Below, in pieces: positions 43,160 to 53,891 of a stretch of DNA of 64,000 nt. The notes under the pieces are model-generated. The model made no database searches. It was not told the origin of the DNA and worked only from the letters and a program-made list of their open reading frames with translations. This DNA comes from Gracilaria domingensis (Eukaryota > Rhodophyta > Florideophyceae > Gracilariales > Gracilariaceae), in contig VCMS01000020.1 of NCBI GenBank assembly GCA_022539475.1, positions 186,001-250,000 of the forward strand, written 5' to 3'. A program made the position numbers and the translations under genes. Position 1 is the stretch's first letter. Each line of letters starts with the position of its first letter.

Positions 43160-44640
43160 AACAGGGCTGTTCGAAAGGTTTAAAAATTTTATTCAACACG
43201 TGTACAGATATTAGAGGACGACGGGAGATCGACAGCGGCTGTCCATTTGAGCGGTTGCCCTGCGTCACTGTCTCGTCGCCCTTCTGGTGTTCCTCCGCCC
43301 GAGGGTTCGTTTTCGGATCGTGCGCAGGAGTTGTTCATGCGTGATGTTTTTGGGAATGTGGGGCGAGGTCGAAGTGAGGCTGGGTGGGATGTACATGGTA
43401 AGTGCTACGACCTGTTCGAGCATCGTGTTGACTTGGTTTGTGATGACTAACGTTGGTTTTGTCTCTCTGATGGTGCAGAGAGTTTAAGTATTTGATTTGT
43501 TAGAGTTTTGGGTAATTGAAGAGAGATGAGTGAAGAACTTTTGTTGCTTTCTATAACGAGTGGGTCACTAACAGCAGGGATTTCTGCTTTCTTTTGTACA
43601 GGTTTGGCAGATTTGTTTTGGGAGAATAGTGTTGTCTCACCAGATGTTCTTCACTCCACTTAGTGACTAACAACTGGAGTTTCTGGTTTTCCTTTTGCTA
43701 TACATTTCAGCAGACTCGGGTTGCGAGCATAGTATGTGTCCTGCGACACGTTTTCTCCCTCAACGAGGTAGTCATTCTACTTGGCAGTATGACTACTTTG
43801 TTCAGTGCAAAAATGTGCCGCATGATGCCTCTACTATTCTTCCGCATCGTTTTCCTGTTGGCGGCGAGATGCGTACTAACTAAGTCTCTTTTGCTTTGCT
43901 TTTGTTTCGGTTCATAAGAATATGGAGGGGTGCGAGGGAAGAGGGTGTGTGATGCTGTTGTTTTGCTGCGCGCTGCGTGAGGCTTGCGAATGCTGACTGG
44001 TGTTTATGTTGTTGTCACTATTGCGTACAGAAGACTAGATGGTGGCTTAGCGTGGTTGTACGGGTAAGTGTTGTATTCTTCCGCTTCGTTTTCCTGTTGG
44101 CGGCGAGATGCGTACTAACTAAGTTTTTCTTCCTTTGCTTTGTTTTCGGTTCATAAGGATGTGGAGTGGTGCGGGGGAAGAGGGTGCGTGAAGCTGATGT
44201 TTTGTTGCGCGCTGCCTGAGGTATGGGATTGCTGACTGGTGTTTATGTTGTTGTCACTATTGCGTACAGAAGTCTAGATGGTGGCTTGGCGTGGTTGTAC
44301 GGGTAAGTGCTAACTGTTTTTGAGGTTTTGGCTGATGACAAGTATCTGACGAAGCTTTTTCTCTCTGTTCTGTTTTGGTTCTGTGTTGATGTTTGATGTG
44401 AAGTGTGTTGTCTTGGTTTGCATGGTGGCGGTTGCGAGTCATGCGCGTCGCGACGAGTTGTGTCATCCAGTGTACTGTTTCAGAGTACTCTGGAAGGCAG
44501 GGCTTGTCGCCACTCCTACGAGTAGCGACAAGCTGTGCAGTTCAGAGTACTTTGTATAAGCGTATACCGTTGCACACACCCTGCAGGTGCTGGGAAGGGT
44601 ATGAGATGCTACGAGTGCGATGTGCGAGCGTAAATTAGGA
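43160..44640 (+). other. Region with repeated intron-like signals, no clear protein
   Basis: Upstream of the transposase on the other strand. On the plus strand it contains GTAAGT donors (about 43398, 44063, 44303) and repeated [AGT]ACTAAC branch-like sites (about 43446, 43567, 43665, 43874, 44113), several followed after 25-50 bases by a pyrimidine tract and CAG or AAG. No continuous reading frame links the presumed exons. It may be a spliced noncoding transcript or the 5' part of a decayed intron-rich gene. Confidence 0.35.
43840..44310 (+). repeat. Tandem duplication of about 235 bp
   Basis: 43840-44070 and 44077-44310 are clearly homologous (both contain GGCGGCGAGATGCGTACTAA and TTGTCACTATTGCGTACAGA) with scattered differences. 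Each unit includes a TACTAAC site and ends with GTACGGGTAAGTG, so the duplication copied an intron-like module. Confidence 0.8.
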
Positions 44641-44822
44641 TAGAAATAGTATATAGAATAGGCGCATATGAACCATTAGTAAAGAGCACGATTCACTGCA
44701 GAAGAGGCCGTAAACTAGCCAGAATAGAAAAGCGCACGAGTCTGAGCTACGGGCTATAGTAGTAAAAACTAGGGGCTAAACTCGCAAGAAAGGAAAACGA
44801 GGGAGTTCAAACTGCATTTCTA

Positions 44823-45006
44823 AACTAGCGGAGATGTAATAGTGGCCAGGGTAGCATCCATAGATGAACTAGCAAAGATGTAATACATAGTAGTTCTCCA
44901 TGCACGCGCCAACTAGCACAGATGTAAAAGAGCGTAGTTTATCATGCACGCGCTAACTAGCACAGATGTAATACAGCCTAGTTTATCGTCCGCGCGCCAA
45001 CTAGCA
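44823..45006 (+). repeat. 44-bp periodic subterminal array (AACTAGC motif)
   Basis: AACTAGC begins at 44823, 44867, 44911, 44955 and 44999, exactly 44 bases apart each time, followed by a conserved [CA]A[GC][AT]GATGTAATA-like tail. Looser copies continue at about 44714, 45111 and 45133 and at the terminus (45153-45159). Subterminal reiterations of this kind are transposase-binding sites in CACTA-group elements. Confidence 0.8.
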
Positions 45007-45147
45007 CAGTTGTAATAGCTGCAAGTAAAATTTTGACAAAAAATCTAGAGGAACAGGAGCAGCATATAGCTGTTTTGTAATAGGAGATACAGGGAATTTT
45101 TCAAAAAATTAACTAGCGGACCAGGTGCAAAGTCTAGCGGAACAGGC

Positions 45148-45159
45148 GCCTAAACTAGC
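45148..45159 (-). repeat. Right terminal inverted repeat of the nested transposon
   Basis: GCCTAAACTAGC, exact complement of 30378-30389 and followed by GTT (45160-45162), the right copy of the duplicated target. Confidence 0.65.
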
Positions 45160-45299
45160 GTTCCGGGAACACCGACGTATGAAGGAACTGATATCGAAGT
45201 CGATTTTATTCTAAGGAGAAGTTGTACCGCTAGCTATTGCGGATTGCGTTGGTCGCAGAGCCTACCACAGCCCATCATGGAGGGAACCCACCGTTGGGA

Positions 45300-47114
45300 T
45301 CACTGCCATCCTGTCGAAGGACCGGCACCTCCAGGGTTGGACGGCCCCACTTGGGGAGGCTGACTCGCGAAAGCCTGCGCGCCCAATGCCAACAGCTGGC
45401 CGAGGTCGTACCTATCCGGTGGAACAGGCACCCCAAGTTCGAGGAGTTGGTTGCGCATCGCTATCACGCGAGGGTCAATATTCCCCTGCGAAGGGCCCAC
45501 GCCCCAACTGACAGGAGCAACTGGCGCAGCCGCCCCTCCGGCAACCGGAACTCCTGCGGAAGCCGCCGATGGACCTCTCGTTGCCGGGTCTTCCACAGTA
45601 ACATCCACCATTGGATCGTCCTCCTCTGCTACGGAGTAAAAGTTGTCGGAAAACATGAACCCAATAGGGTGATCGCTCGGAACCACTCGAGGAAGTCCGC
45701 GTAGGACGAGAGCCCGCTCCTTCGGGACGGTAACTCCCTCCCAGGGATCGTAATACACGAAGTCACCGGCACCCGGATGTCTTCGCCCTGGCGAACGGTC
45801 GTAGTGCAAACGAGTGCCCCTGGGGACGTTTTCCGCCGGAACGGTACTCCAATCAATGGAATCGATGAGATCGATAAGGCTGATGATCTCGTTGACGTTG
45901 TTGTCCGAACCGAGCGCGGTGTATAAGTCCAGTGATCTAATCACATTCCGTAACCTCGGAGGCAAATACCAAACAAGGTTCTGGTCGTATGCTTCCCATA
46001 GCATAAACGCGGCAACGGGAGCGGCCCATTCGGCGATGAAGAAAATCCAATACTCCGAGTGCGGATTCGCAATCATGCGTGACCCCACATAGGAGATGCA
46101 CGGAGGCCATTCCGGGAAACACCCGCGTGGTACCTCATAGTGAGCCCACCACGATGGGAGTGGAGCGAATCGACCGGCTAGTGCGTCCGGACGCAAACTC
46201 TAAACCTCCATGTTCTGGTGTGGAATCAGATACCCGAACCGGGATGGCCATTTGCGTTCGTTTCGCAGTCGGTCGAAGAAGCTTCCCTCTCCCGAGGGGC
46301 GATGTAGATATCAGAACTCCGCTCGCCGGATCGGCCTGTTGAACAGGAGAATGTCCGCCGGCATCGCCTCCGGGAAGTTTTCCGCCGCTTGGAAGTCCGC
46401 GAGGTTCGCGCCATACTTGATCTCTCCTTAAGTTCGGAACCGGGAAAGGTCGAACCCGTATGACTCGGGAATCTTCTCGAAGAACGAGGCTCGGTCCTTC
46501 CGAAAGTATGCCAATCGTGCCATAGCCGCGCGCGCTTCATCTAGCGTTTCGTATCCACGGCCGCGCCGTTTCCGTGACAACACGTGAGGTGCGACCGCCA
46601 CGCGGTGTCTCCAATCCCATGAATCCACCATATCTCGGTGCAGGCCGCCAGGCAGCATACCGTTCTCGGTGTATAAGTCCATCAACACACTGTTGCGAAC
46701 CGCTTTCGGGTGAAACCAGGGCGCTCTGGAATAGGCCCAGCTTCCTCCGGTAGTCGGATCTTGAACAAGGAGCGATTCACGCGCTATCCAGCCAGCTGGA
46801 GTCGCCAGCAAGGGCACCGCCTAAGCGGAATTCCACGCCGCGACGTCGATCGGGTTCGGTGTAGTCATGTGATGTTGACTCTGAGGCAGAGGAGCTGAGG
46901 CGAAACCGCCGATATATCCTGTCGCAGGAGTTGCGGGACCCGAAACGTTCGGAGCCCCGGCTTGGGAGTGCTGCTCGTCGCCCTGGTGAGGGTTCATCGA
47001 ATCGTCGGTCGCGGAGGAAACTTCAAGTACTGAATCGTCTGAGTACAGAGAAGTTGGGTGCGCTTGCGCGTGTGTATCGTTGTGACGAGGAACCGGAATC
47101 TCGGATATGTCCAT
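45300..47114 (-). pseudogene. Antisense reading frame of the chromovirus (about 605 codons)
   Basis: From ATG 47114 to 45300 a single register on the strand opposite gag-pol is broken only by TAG (46821), TAA (46428), one TGA near 46312 and one TAG near 46200. Each could arise by C-to-T change from CAG, CAA or CGA. The N-terminus is Ser/Pro/Gly-rich, the middle is protein-like (YSRAPWFHPKAVR, ESYGFDLSRF, EYWIFFIAEWAAP) and the C-terminus is Pro/Gly/Ala-rich. No family is recognised; a capsid-like or nucleocapsid-like role cannot be tested here. It lies between the nested transposon and the 3' LTR, the place where some plant giant retrotransposons carry antisense genes. Confidence 0.65.
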
Positions 47115-47181
47115 GGTGGACCGCGCTTATATACTCGCTCGCTGATGAGTCTCCGCTTGCAAACCGGATGTTTCCTGCGCT

Positions 47182-47192
47182 AAGGAGGGGGA
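47182..47192 (+). promoter_or_regulatory. Polypurine tract
   Basis: AAGGAGGGGGA ends two bases before the 3' LTR, the expected primer for plus-strand DNA synthesis. It confirms that the LTR at 47195 is the 3' LTR of an element lying to its left. Confidence 0.8.
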
Positions 47193-47194
47193 TA

Positions 47195-48175
47195 TGTAGA
47201 GCAAAACGTGCTCGCTCGATACACGGGGATGGTTTTCATAAACCCCTGGTAAGGATGATTCCGGGTACTCGGAAGGTATGAATATTGGCCCACGGATGGG
47301 ATGCTTTTTCGCAGTATTGAGGTATGGCACCCTGAGGGGTCGGCCATGACGTGGCGCATATGAGTATTGGTCGCGTGGACGCGTGTGTAGGAATGGGTGT
47401 GTTCACACATGTTTTGTTATGATTGTCGGATACTTTACTGGCCGCTGCCGTGGGTTGTCACGTGCACCACGTGTATGGACCTGCTTAGGTGTGCAATAGA
47501 TTATTTAATTTAGATTAACTAATTTATCGGTTACGATATAAGAGGTGACCTCCCGGTCACCTCCTCTTTCAGTAAAAGGGTGACCGAGTTCGACTCTGAA
47601 CTAGATCGCCATCGCGAAGTGTACAACTCCAGACGAAGGGTCACCGCGTACGGTACGAGTTAGCTTCATCCCTCGGGATCACTCAGGCAATACTGACCAT
47701 TGTGGCCTTGCCCTCGGGCTTATTTATTCCATGTCTTCGGACTTTCTGTTTCTGTTACTGTGCAGTTGAACTGCTTTTACAACAATTGGTAGCGTTTCCG
47801 TCTCTGTATAGAGTTGTGCCGCGTGGGCTTAATACACATCGTCGTCTCCCGGCGCCGGGTCTGTTGCCGCTTGCCGCACGTCCCGCCGCGGGATTCCTCT
47901 CTTTTCCTCCTTTGGTTTCGCTTCCCTTTCCCCCTTTTACCTAGGGCTTACACCGCTCTACGATACCTCTCTCCTCAACCATTCCGTCGCTTTTCGCCGG
48001 ATTCCTGGATCAGGCACGTTCACCCATCAACCTCCGTAGGTATATCCCGTACCACGGGCGGTCTTACACCCGCAATATCCGTGTTCGGAGAGCTCACCAC
48101 TGAGTTCCCCTCGTCTAGAGGGCAAGGACTCGAACGCCTTGAGAGACGATCCCATCGCTGGGGGTTTGCTCTACA
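47195..48175 (+). repeat. 3' LTR (981 bp)
   Basis: Same length and start (TGTAGAGCAAAAC) as the 5' LTR, ending GGTTTGCTCTACA; it retains both CACGTG palindromes and the TATAAG box. It is followed by CTTAG (48176-48180), matching the five bases left of the 5' LTR. Substitutions are scattered along its length. Confidence 0.88.
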
Positions 48176-49930
48176 CTTAGGCCTCGGGTTGTAGGCGCTT
48201 TGCAGCTCCTGTTTTTGTGTCACTGTTGGTTGTTTGATATAGAAGTGTTCAATGCTGCTGGTACGCTGATTCTTTTGGGTTCTTGTTCCCCAGGATCAAT
48301 TCGTTGGTTCATCGTTGTTTGTTGTTTGTTTTCTATTGTCATTGAATCTTTCAGGCGTAGGCCTGTTATCCTTCGTTTGTTTATTTCTTCCGCAAACCAC
48401 TGAGCTACATCTATCTATCAGTTTGTCAGCCTTTCTAGGCTAGTACTCTCGACTTCCTCTGGTTTGTAACCACCCGCGCCATTGTCGGCAAAAATGACGT
48501 TTACACTTACATCATCGTCAAGTCCACTTTCTGTCTGTGCTTCTTCGCCAGTGGCCGGAGAACAGGCGCTCGCACATGCCGTGCGGCAACGCATTGGAGG
48601 TTACAAGGATACCCCTCCCAGCTCTCCTTTCTGACTCGACTGGGAGGTGGGGGAAACAGCTGCCATATATTTTAACTTCTAGCTAGAGATGTCATGTCGA
48701 AGCATAAAAGAAAAAATGAAAAACGTTAGAAATTTTAGATAATTATACGTTGTAGGTGAGCAAAAATAGCGCTCTTTTGCAATATTTTCGGTTATATTCG
48801 AAGTATTTTGAGACTCTTACGTTACGGTCAAAAATATTGCAAAAGAAGGGACTTCGTAAGTTCTTACATGTATGCTATTCCAGAGACCTCTTCCATTTAC
48901 CTGACAACGGTTAGTGGAAGTTCATTGCTGGAATGGGGCAACGCCCAATTTCAAAGTGGCTGTTGCCACTGTGAAGCTCATATGCTTCCCATTACAGGAT
49001 ACTTACAGGGACATTCTAGAATGTTCTGTAAGGATCTAAAAATACGTGGAACTATGTAGAATGTTCTAGAAGGCAGTACAAGTCTCTCTTTATTTCTTGT
49101 CAGGGATGTGCAATTTCTACATTTAAGGAGCACAGACGCTTGTGGATGCTCTGAATGACTTATTTAGAAGTCTTTAGACTAATCTAGAATTTCTCGAAGC
49201 TCCCTAACAAATAGTTAGAAATGGTTGAATGGCTATGAGCTTCAGAGAAGGAACTAGTGAGGCATTAGTAAGGCGACAAAATGTCTAGAATTAATCTTGT
49301 GATAGAGTAGAAATCAGAAACGCGTAAAAATGGTTTCTACGATATGCTACCTTCCAACAAAAGCTATAATAGACGGTAGCAATCGTCTATATAAGCAGAG
49401 TGGCTTTCGAGTTGACCCTTCTTCGGTCCTTTCCAACCACCCACCACCCACCACACCCCCACAAAAAGAGCAACACCTGCTTGTCAACCTTCCCTTCAAT
49501 CCTTCCTTTTTTCTTCCCTTCAGTGGGATGGGCTTTTCTCTACTACTACCCCTTTTGGCCAATTGGTAGTTCTGGCCTTCGCCCCTTTTTTTTCTTTTAT
49601 CAAACCTTTTTGCGTACATTTGGGGATTGGCTCCCACTTTTCTCTTAAGTCTTTTCGAGCTTGTGTCTAAAGTTTGGCACAGGCTTTTGCCGTGTTTATT
49701 CGAGTCCTCGTTTGGAGTTGGCGTGGACTTTAGCCGTTTGGTTTCGAATCTCTGTCTAAAGTTCGTCGCAGGTCCTAGCCGAATTATTTCGAGTCCTCGT
49801 CTGGATTTGGCGTGGGATTTTGCAGTTTTTTATTTGTTGCTTATTTTATTGTGGGCATCTGCAGATTGCTATTAATTTGGCTGGTACCCCCTGGCATTTC
49901 TGCTTTCTGTTGGGTTTGTCACCACCCGCG
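48176..49930. other. Noncoding region, possible LTR of the following relic
   Basis: No gene seen. A TATATAAGC box at about 49389, followed by a pyrimidine-rich stretch, may be the promoter/R region of an LTR that served the gag relic downstream. A TTTCGAGTCCTCGT...GG motif recurs at 49698 and 49788. No second LTR copy is available to fix the ends. Confidence 0.35.
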
Positions 49931-52900
49931 TCATTCCGTTCAAAACTGAAGTCCAAATGGTACTCCCAGCAGGGCTCCGTGCCGCGTGAAGCTATAATGT
50001 GATTTAACGGGTCTTCCACCGATATCAGGAAGTTCCCGTTCTATTTCGTGAATGTTGCTACTTGAGACTTGGATGACGTAGACAATACTCTGAAGCTTCT
50101 TGGTCATCTGGAAGGAGAAGCTTTTGACTTCTACTACGACACCTATGCCATGAATGGGTCTCTGAGGAGCGAGGCCCATTATTACGAGGGAGTGAAGCAA
50201 GCCCTCATCGACCGCTTTGGGGCTGCTGAGGAACCGGAAGAGCAGATTCGATGTGATGTCACTGCTCGCATGAACTACGGGGACCTTCTCGGTTCCCAGA
50301 AGAAAATGGACGCCTGCTTCGAGTTTGCAGGCTTCAATGAGAAAGCGAAGTTTGGCCTTCTCCGTAATGCTGCTACGGAGTATGCGGACCTGGCCCAGTT
50401 TGTGATATTTCGGGCGGCTGACAATTATGAGGGCCTCAAGCGTCTCTTCAAGTTCTTCGTCGCGGGAAGGAAAGCCCTGGGTTCCTATGGAGCATTGAGT
50501 GGGCTCCCGCCTTCCAAGTAAGTACTGCAGAGGCCAGGGAAGTCGAAGACCGCACGCCCGAGTGCAGCACCACTAGAAGACAAAGTTGAGCGACTGGCTG
50601 AGCAGATGGCGGAGCCTCATCTCCTTGTGAAGAAGAACCAGAGTGGTGGAATTCGGCCAGACAAGGGTCAGACGTATTCGTACTGTCAGCAACCGGGTAA
50701 CTTCGAGAATCGGTGTGAGTTGAACCCATACCGCAACACCCGTTGCGGTCGTTGCGGAAGGATGAGACACTCCGCCCTGACTTGTTGGTCGAAGCCGAAG
50801 GCCAACGCAGAACTCAATGTGTCATTTGAAAGCGTGAAGGCAGAGTCAGCTGCTGAGACGGCGTTGAAGGAGAGGAAAGCCCTCAGCAAGGCTGAGGAGA
50901 ACCAAGTTTCAGTTTTTGTTAATGACTTCGATGACGAGGAAGTTGTGACTGCAACGAAGAGAGATGCGAATGGTGCTCTTTTACCGAAGCAGCCGCACAT
51001 GGATGCGCTTCCCGGTATCTCACCAGTGATGTTCCTACAGAACCAAGGCGCTGGACTGGCCCCTAAGTCTTCAGTGGGAAGCTCAAAGTCCAAGTCCAAG
51101 CCGCGTAAGGCGATGGACGCGAAGTGAAAGGTCAAGCGTAGGAAGATCAAGATCCAGGAGAACATCGGCAAGTAGAACGTCTACGAGGAACTCGCCAAAG
51201 CCCCGTCGGGTATTACCTTCAGAAAGTTGGCCCGTGGTGATGCCGACGAAGCGAAGAAGGATCTTCGAAGAATTTGTTCTGGCAGCTTCGCTGGGAAGAA
51301 AGTTGCTTTTGCTCAAGATCCGGCACTACCACCGGCGCTAAAGGTTGTCAATATGGCCATGTATGGAACGATTTCACAGGCATTGTTGGATTCAGGGGCC
51401 ATCCCTAATCTGATGTCTACGGCCCTCAGCCATAGGCTCTCACTCGAGCTGAAGCCTTGAAACAGGAGGATAATCGTTGCAGACGGTAAGAAGTTCCTGG
51501 TTCGAAGAAGCCTGGAGAAAATCCCCGTGGTCTTAGGAACCCTCCCAGTACCGCTCGACTTCTTGGTTGTTGAGAATCCTCCTTTCTATGTGATTATTAG
51601 ATGCTCTGCTTTGGAATCTCTTCAAGTTTGTCTGGACCTCAGTACACACCAAGTGTCCATGCAGTTTGACGAAGATTCAGCTGTTTTACCACTTGGCCAT
51701 CATCGCTCCAATCTGGAGCTAATTGATGACAGGGTTCAGACGGACAGCGAAGATTTTACGTCGGCTTCCGAATCCTTCTTCTACGACAGTGAAGGGGAGG
51801 AGGATGAAGAAAATGACATCTCTCTATCTAGAGGCAAGCCGAACAGTTCCGCTTACGTCTCGGCTACAATGAGAGATGGGGAAGTCCCAGCCTATGGGCA
51901 GGGCGCTTCAGGTGCATTTCTAGAACAGGACGCCATGGAACTTATTGCAGAACTCAATGTCACTGAAAATCAACGCTAGCCGGTTGTTCCTCAGTCTCAA
52001 GTGATGGACGAAGACCGACAAAGGTTCGAAGATGCCCAGGAGAGTGAAGAGAGTTCAAGTGAAGAAGATGACGAAGGCTCTCCGCCACCTGAGCAAACCC
52101 TCGTGGTGCCTATAAGAAGTGATGTTGTCTTGCTCCGATATGAAGATCTCGATCGTCCGCCGGACTATCTATTCTTCCGTGTGTACCGCCGCTACCCTTA
52201 GCTGGCTCCAGGAGATCCGATTCATCCTCACGTTACTGAGCTGCCATATGGCGAGATGGGTGTCCTAGAACTCGACCGTCGAGCGGAGCAGGTGGTTCGC
52301 TTTGGTGAAGGATGGCCGATCCCAGAGGCCATTGTCGAAGAAACTGCTGCCCAGCCAGCTGGAGCAGAAGAGACTTAAGAGCACGTCACGTACGTGGGAA
52401 TTGAAGATTCTGATGATTTTCTGGAGGGTCAAGTGATCAACTTCGGAAACCTTCCTAGGCACATACGCTCGATGATCACCCACCGAATTCGTCATCATTC
52501 CAGAGCTTCTCCACCGACACCAGCGTCCAGCAATACGCGGCTGGCAATGTTCCAATTGACGAAAGCGGGGGGTCTGAAGAAGATGTTACGAATGAAGACT
52601 TTGAAGATGAAGCTTATGAAGCAGAAGATAAAGATGAAGATGAAGTAGATGAAGATGAAGTTGATAAAGATGTAGTTAATGAAGATGAAGAAGAAGCTGA
52701 AGATGAAGACGAAGACGATGATGAAGATCTGAACTTCCTCCCAGAAGGAGTTGAGATGTCTAATACATCGCTTTATGGGGACCCTGTTCTGACTATACCC
52801 ATCAAGGACGAAGTGAAACGCTACCACTAGAAGAGGGTGAGCTTGTTAGCGACTTTCTATTCATACGCGGGGAAATACGTTATCTTGTTCCTTCTCCGGC

Positions 52901-53456
52901 TCATTTACCTCACTTGGGCGTCCACAATATGCCCTTTGGCCACGTGGGACACCTGGAGGAGAACAATGATGGTGGATACGTGATCGCGTTTGAGGAGGAG
53001 CTTCTGCAAGAAGAGTTCCAGCTTCATTTGGAATCGATAAAGGAACCTTCCGGAGCTCAACCAGGACCTTCACAGATACAAGGCACTCTTCAGACCCCAC
53101 TTGCCACTCAAGCTTACGAAAGTTCAGAGGTCGGCCAGATGGTCCACCAATGGCACTCCGAAGGTTGTCAGGGTGATTCAGAAGAAGCATACTCAACGCA
53201 AGAAATCAAGTACTTATTGTTGGATCACATTGCTAAAGATTCTAGCGGACGCTCATTCGACAGGCGAGATTACCATCCCGACATGGATCAGGAAGCGGTT
53301 ACTTCGGAGAAGATATCTCACTTGCTTCCTCAAGCGCAGGAGAGGCTACGTACTACTCTACTTGATTCAGACGCCTTGGCTTGGTCATTGTACGATCTCC
53401 GCCCTTCGGAATCAATCGGCAGAGTTATGAGCCACTGGCACGCGGTAGTGCGGTAG
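49930..53456 (+). pseudogene. Retrotransposon gag/protease relic with an acidic C-terminal region
   Basis: One register stays protein-like from about 49930 to 52600, interrupted by about nine stops but no clear shift. The gag part includes STDIRKF and LGHLEGEAFDFYYD, followed by a degenerate knuckle and a CGRCGRMRHSALTC knuckle (about 50745-50785) and a retropepsin motif (LLDSGAIPNLM, about 51383-51415) with its C-terminal hydrophobic segment. Beyond this lie highly acidic stretches, then another frame to 53456. RT, RNase H and integrase are absent. Nonsense-only decay suggests C-to-T mutation pressure. The downstream end abuts a minus-strand Copia. Confidence 0.65.
52590..52735 (+). repeat. 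GAAGAT-rich microsatellite encoding an Asp/Glu tract
   Basis: Imperfect GAAGAT/GATGAA repeats. In the plus frame they encode a run of Glu/Asp with Val/Lys interruptions inside the gag/protease relic. Similar acidic runs at about 51780-51820 and 52030-52080 suggest this was a genuine acidic domain that expanded by slippage. Confidence 0.7.
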
Positions 53457-53873
53457 CTCGAATGCGCCGCTGAGGTCGCAAGACAAGCAGACTCTGGTAG
53501 TACGGCAGGCGCGAGGGGCGCGGACGCACTAGAGAAGAGTGTATCAGTTCAATTCGTAATAGTTGTTCGTTGTTGACTTCTCCGAGTACACTATCGTACG
53601 CGAAGTAAAGCTTACTAAAAGCATTCAAGCTACACTACTAACATAGACAAACAGTTTGTCCTACAAATTCATACACGTACGCATTTGCGTGCAACACATT
53701 ACTCTAAATGTGATCAACCACTTCAATCAGTTTTACAAAGCCATTTTCCCGGCATCTTGATCATGTCACGCTGTAGCGTACAGATTCCTACTACGCGTGT
53801 TCATCTCTACAGTACCACTTCTGGGTTCTTCCTTCAACAGAATCCATCACCTCATCCGGATGTTTCACATTCA
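53455..53873 (-). repeat. Possible LTR of the minus-strand Copia
   Basis: On the minus strand, the Copia stop codon (about 53892) is followed by a purine run (GGAAAAGGAG) and then TGAATGTGAAAC, a plausible polypurine tract and LTR start. The far end is not clear because no partner LTR lies in the window. Confidence 0.3.
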
Positions 53874-53891
53874 CTCCTTTTCCGTTTTTAA

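Larger units (their letters stand above)
30378..45159. mobile_element. 14.8-kb cargo-bearing DNA transposon (Plavaka/TNP2-like) nested in the LTR element
   Basis: The ends are GCTAGTTTAGGC (30378-30389) and its exact complement GCCTAAACTAGC (45148-45159), flanked on both sides by GTT (30375-30377 and 45160-45162), a 3-bp duplication of the kind made by EnSpm/CACTA-like elements. The right end has a regular array of AACTAGC motifs. Inside is a zinc-finger transposase (40033-42954) together with a ParB-like/dioxygenase gene, a ketopantoate-reductase-like gene, a coiled-coil gene and a membrane-protein pseudogene. The flanks are unrelated retrotransposon sequence. Twelve plus three matching bases are modest evidence on their own; the surrounding LTR/TSD pair makes the insertion interpretation strong. 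Confidence 0.72.
21180..48175 (+). mobile_element. Chromovirus-type LTR retrotransposon with a nested 14.8-kb transposon
   Basis: Directly repeated LTRs of exactly 981 bp each begin TGTAGAGCAAAA; the left one ends with its complement TTTTGCTCTACA. They are flanked by identical CTTAG duplications (21175-21179 and 48176-48180). A primer-binding site follows the left LTR and a polypurine tract precedes the right one. gag, protease, RT, RNase H, integrase and a C-terminal chromodomain occupy 22411-30059, and a long antisense frame lies at 45300-47114. Removing the nested insertion (30378-45159) gives an element of about 12.2 kb. The LTRs differ at perhaps 5-6% of positions by eye, and the coding frames carry many stops and shifts, so the insertion is old. 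Confidence 0.85.

Noticed and set aside
44823-45006. CRISPR-like array
   Set aside because: The regular 44-bp spacing has a short AT-rich motif and similar spacers in a eukaryotic transposon end with no cas genes; subterminal transposase sites explain it better.
49347-49648. Frames on both strands near a TATATAAG box
   Set aside because: Low-complexity Pro/Thr or Lys/Gly-rich translations of a probable LTR leader.
52495-52827. Minus-strand Ile/Phe-rich frame resembling a hydrophobic protein
   Set aside because: It is the complement of the GAAGAT microsatellite and has no independent support.
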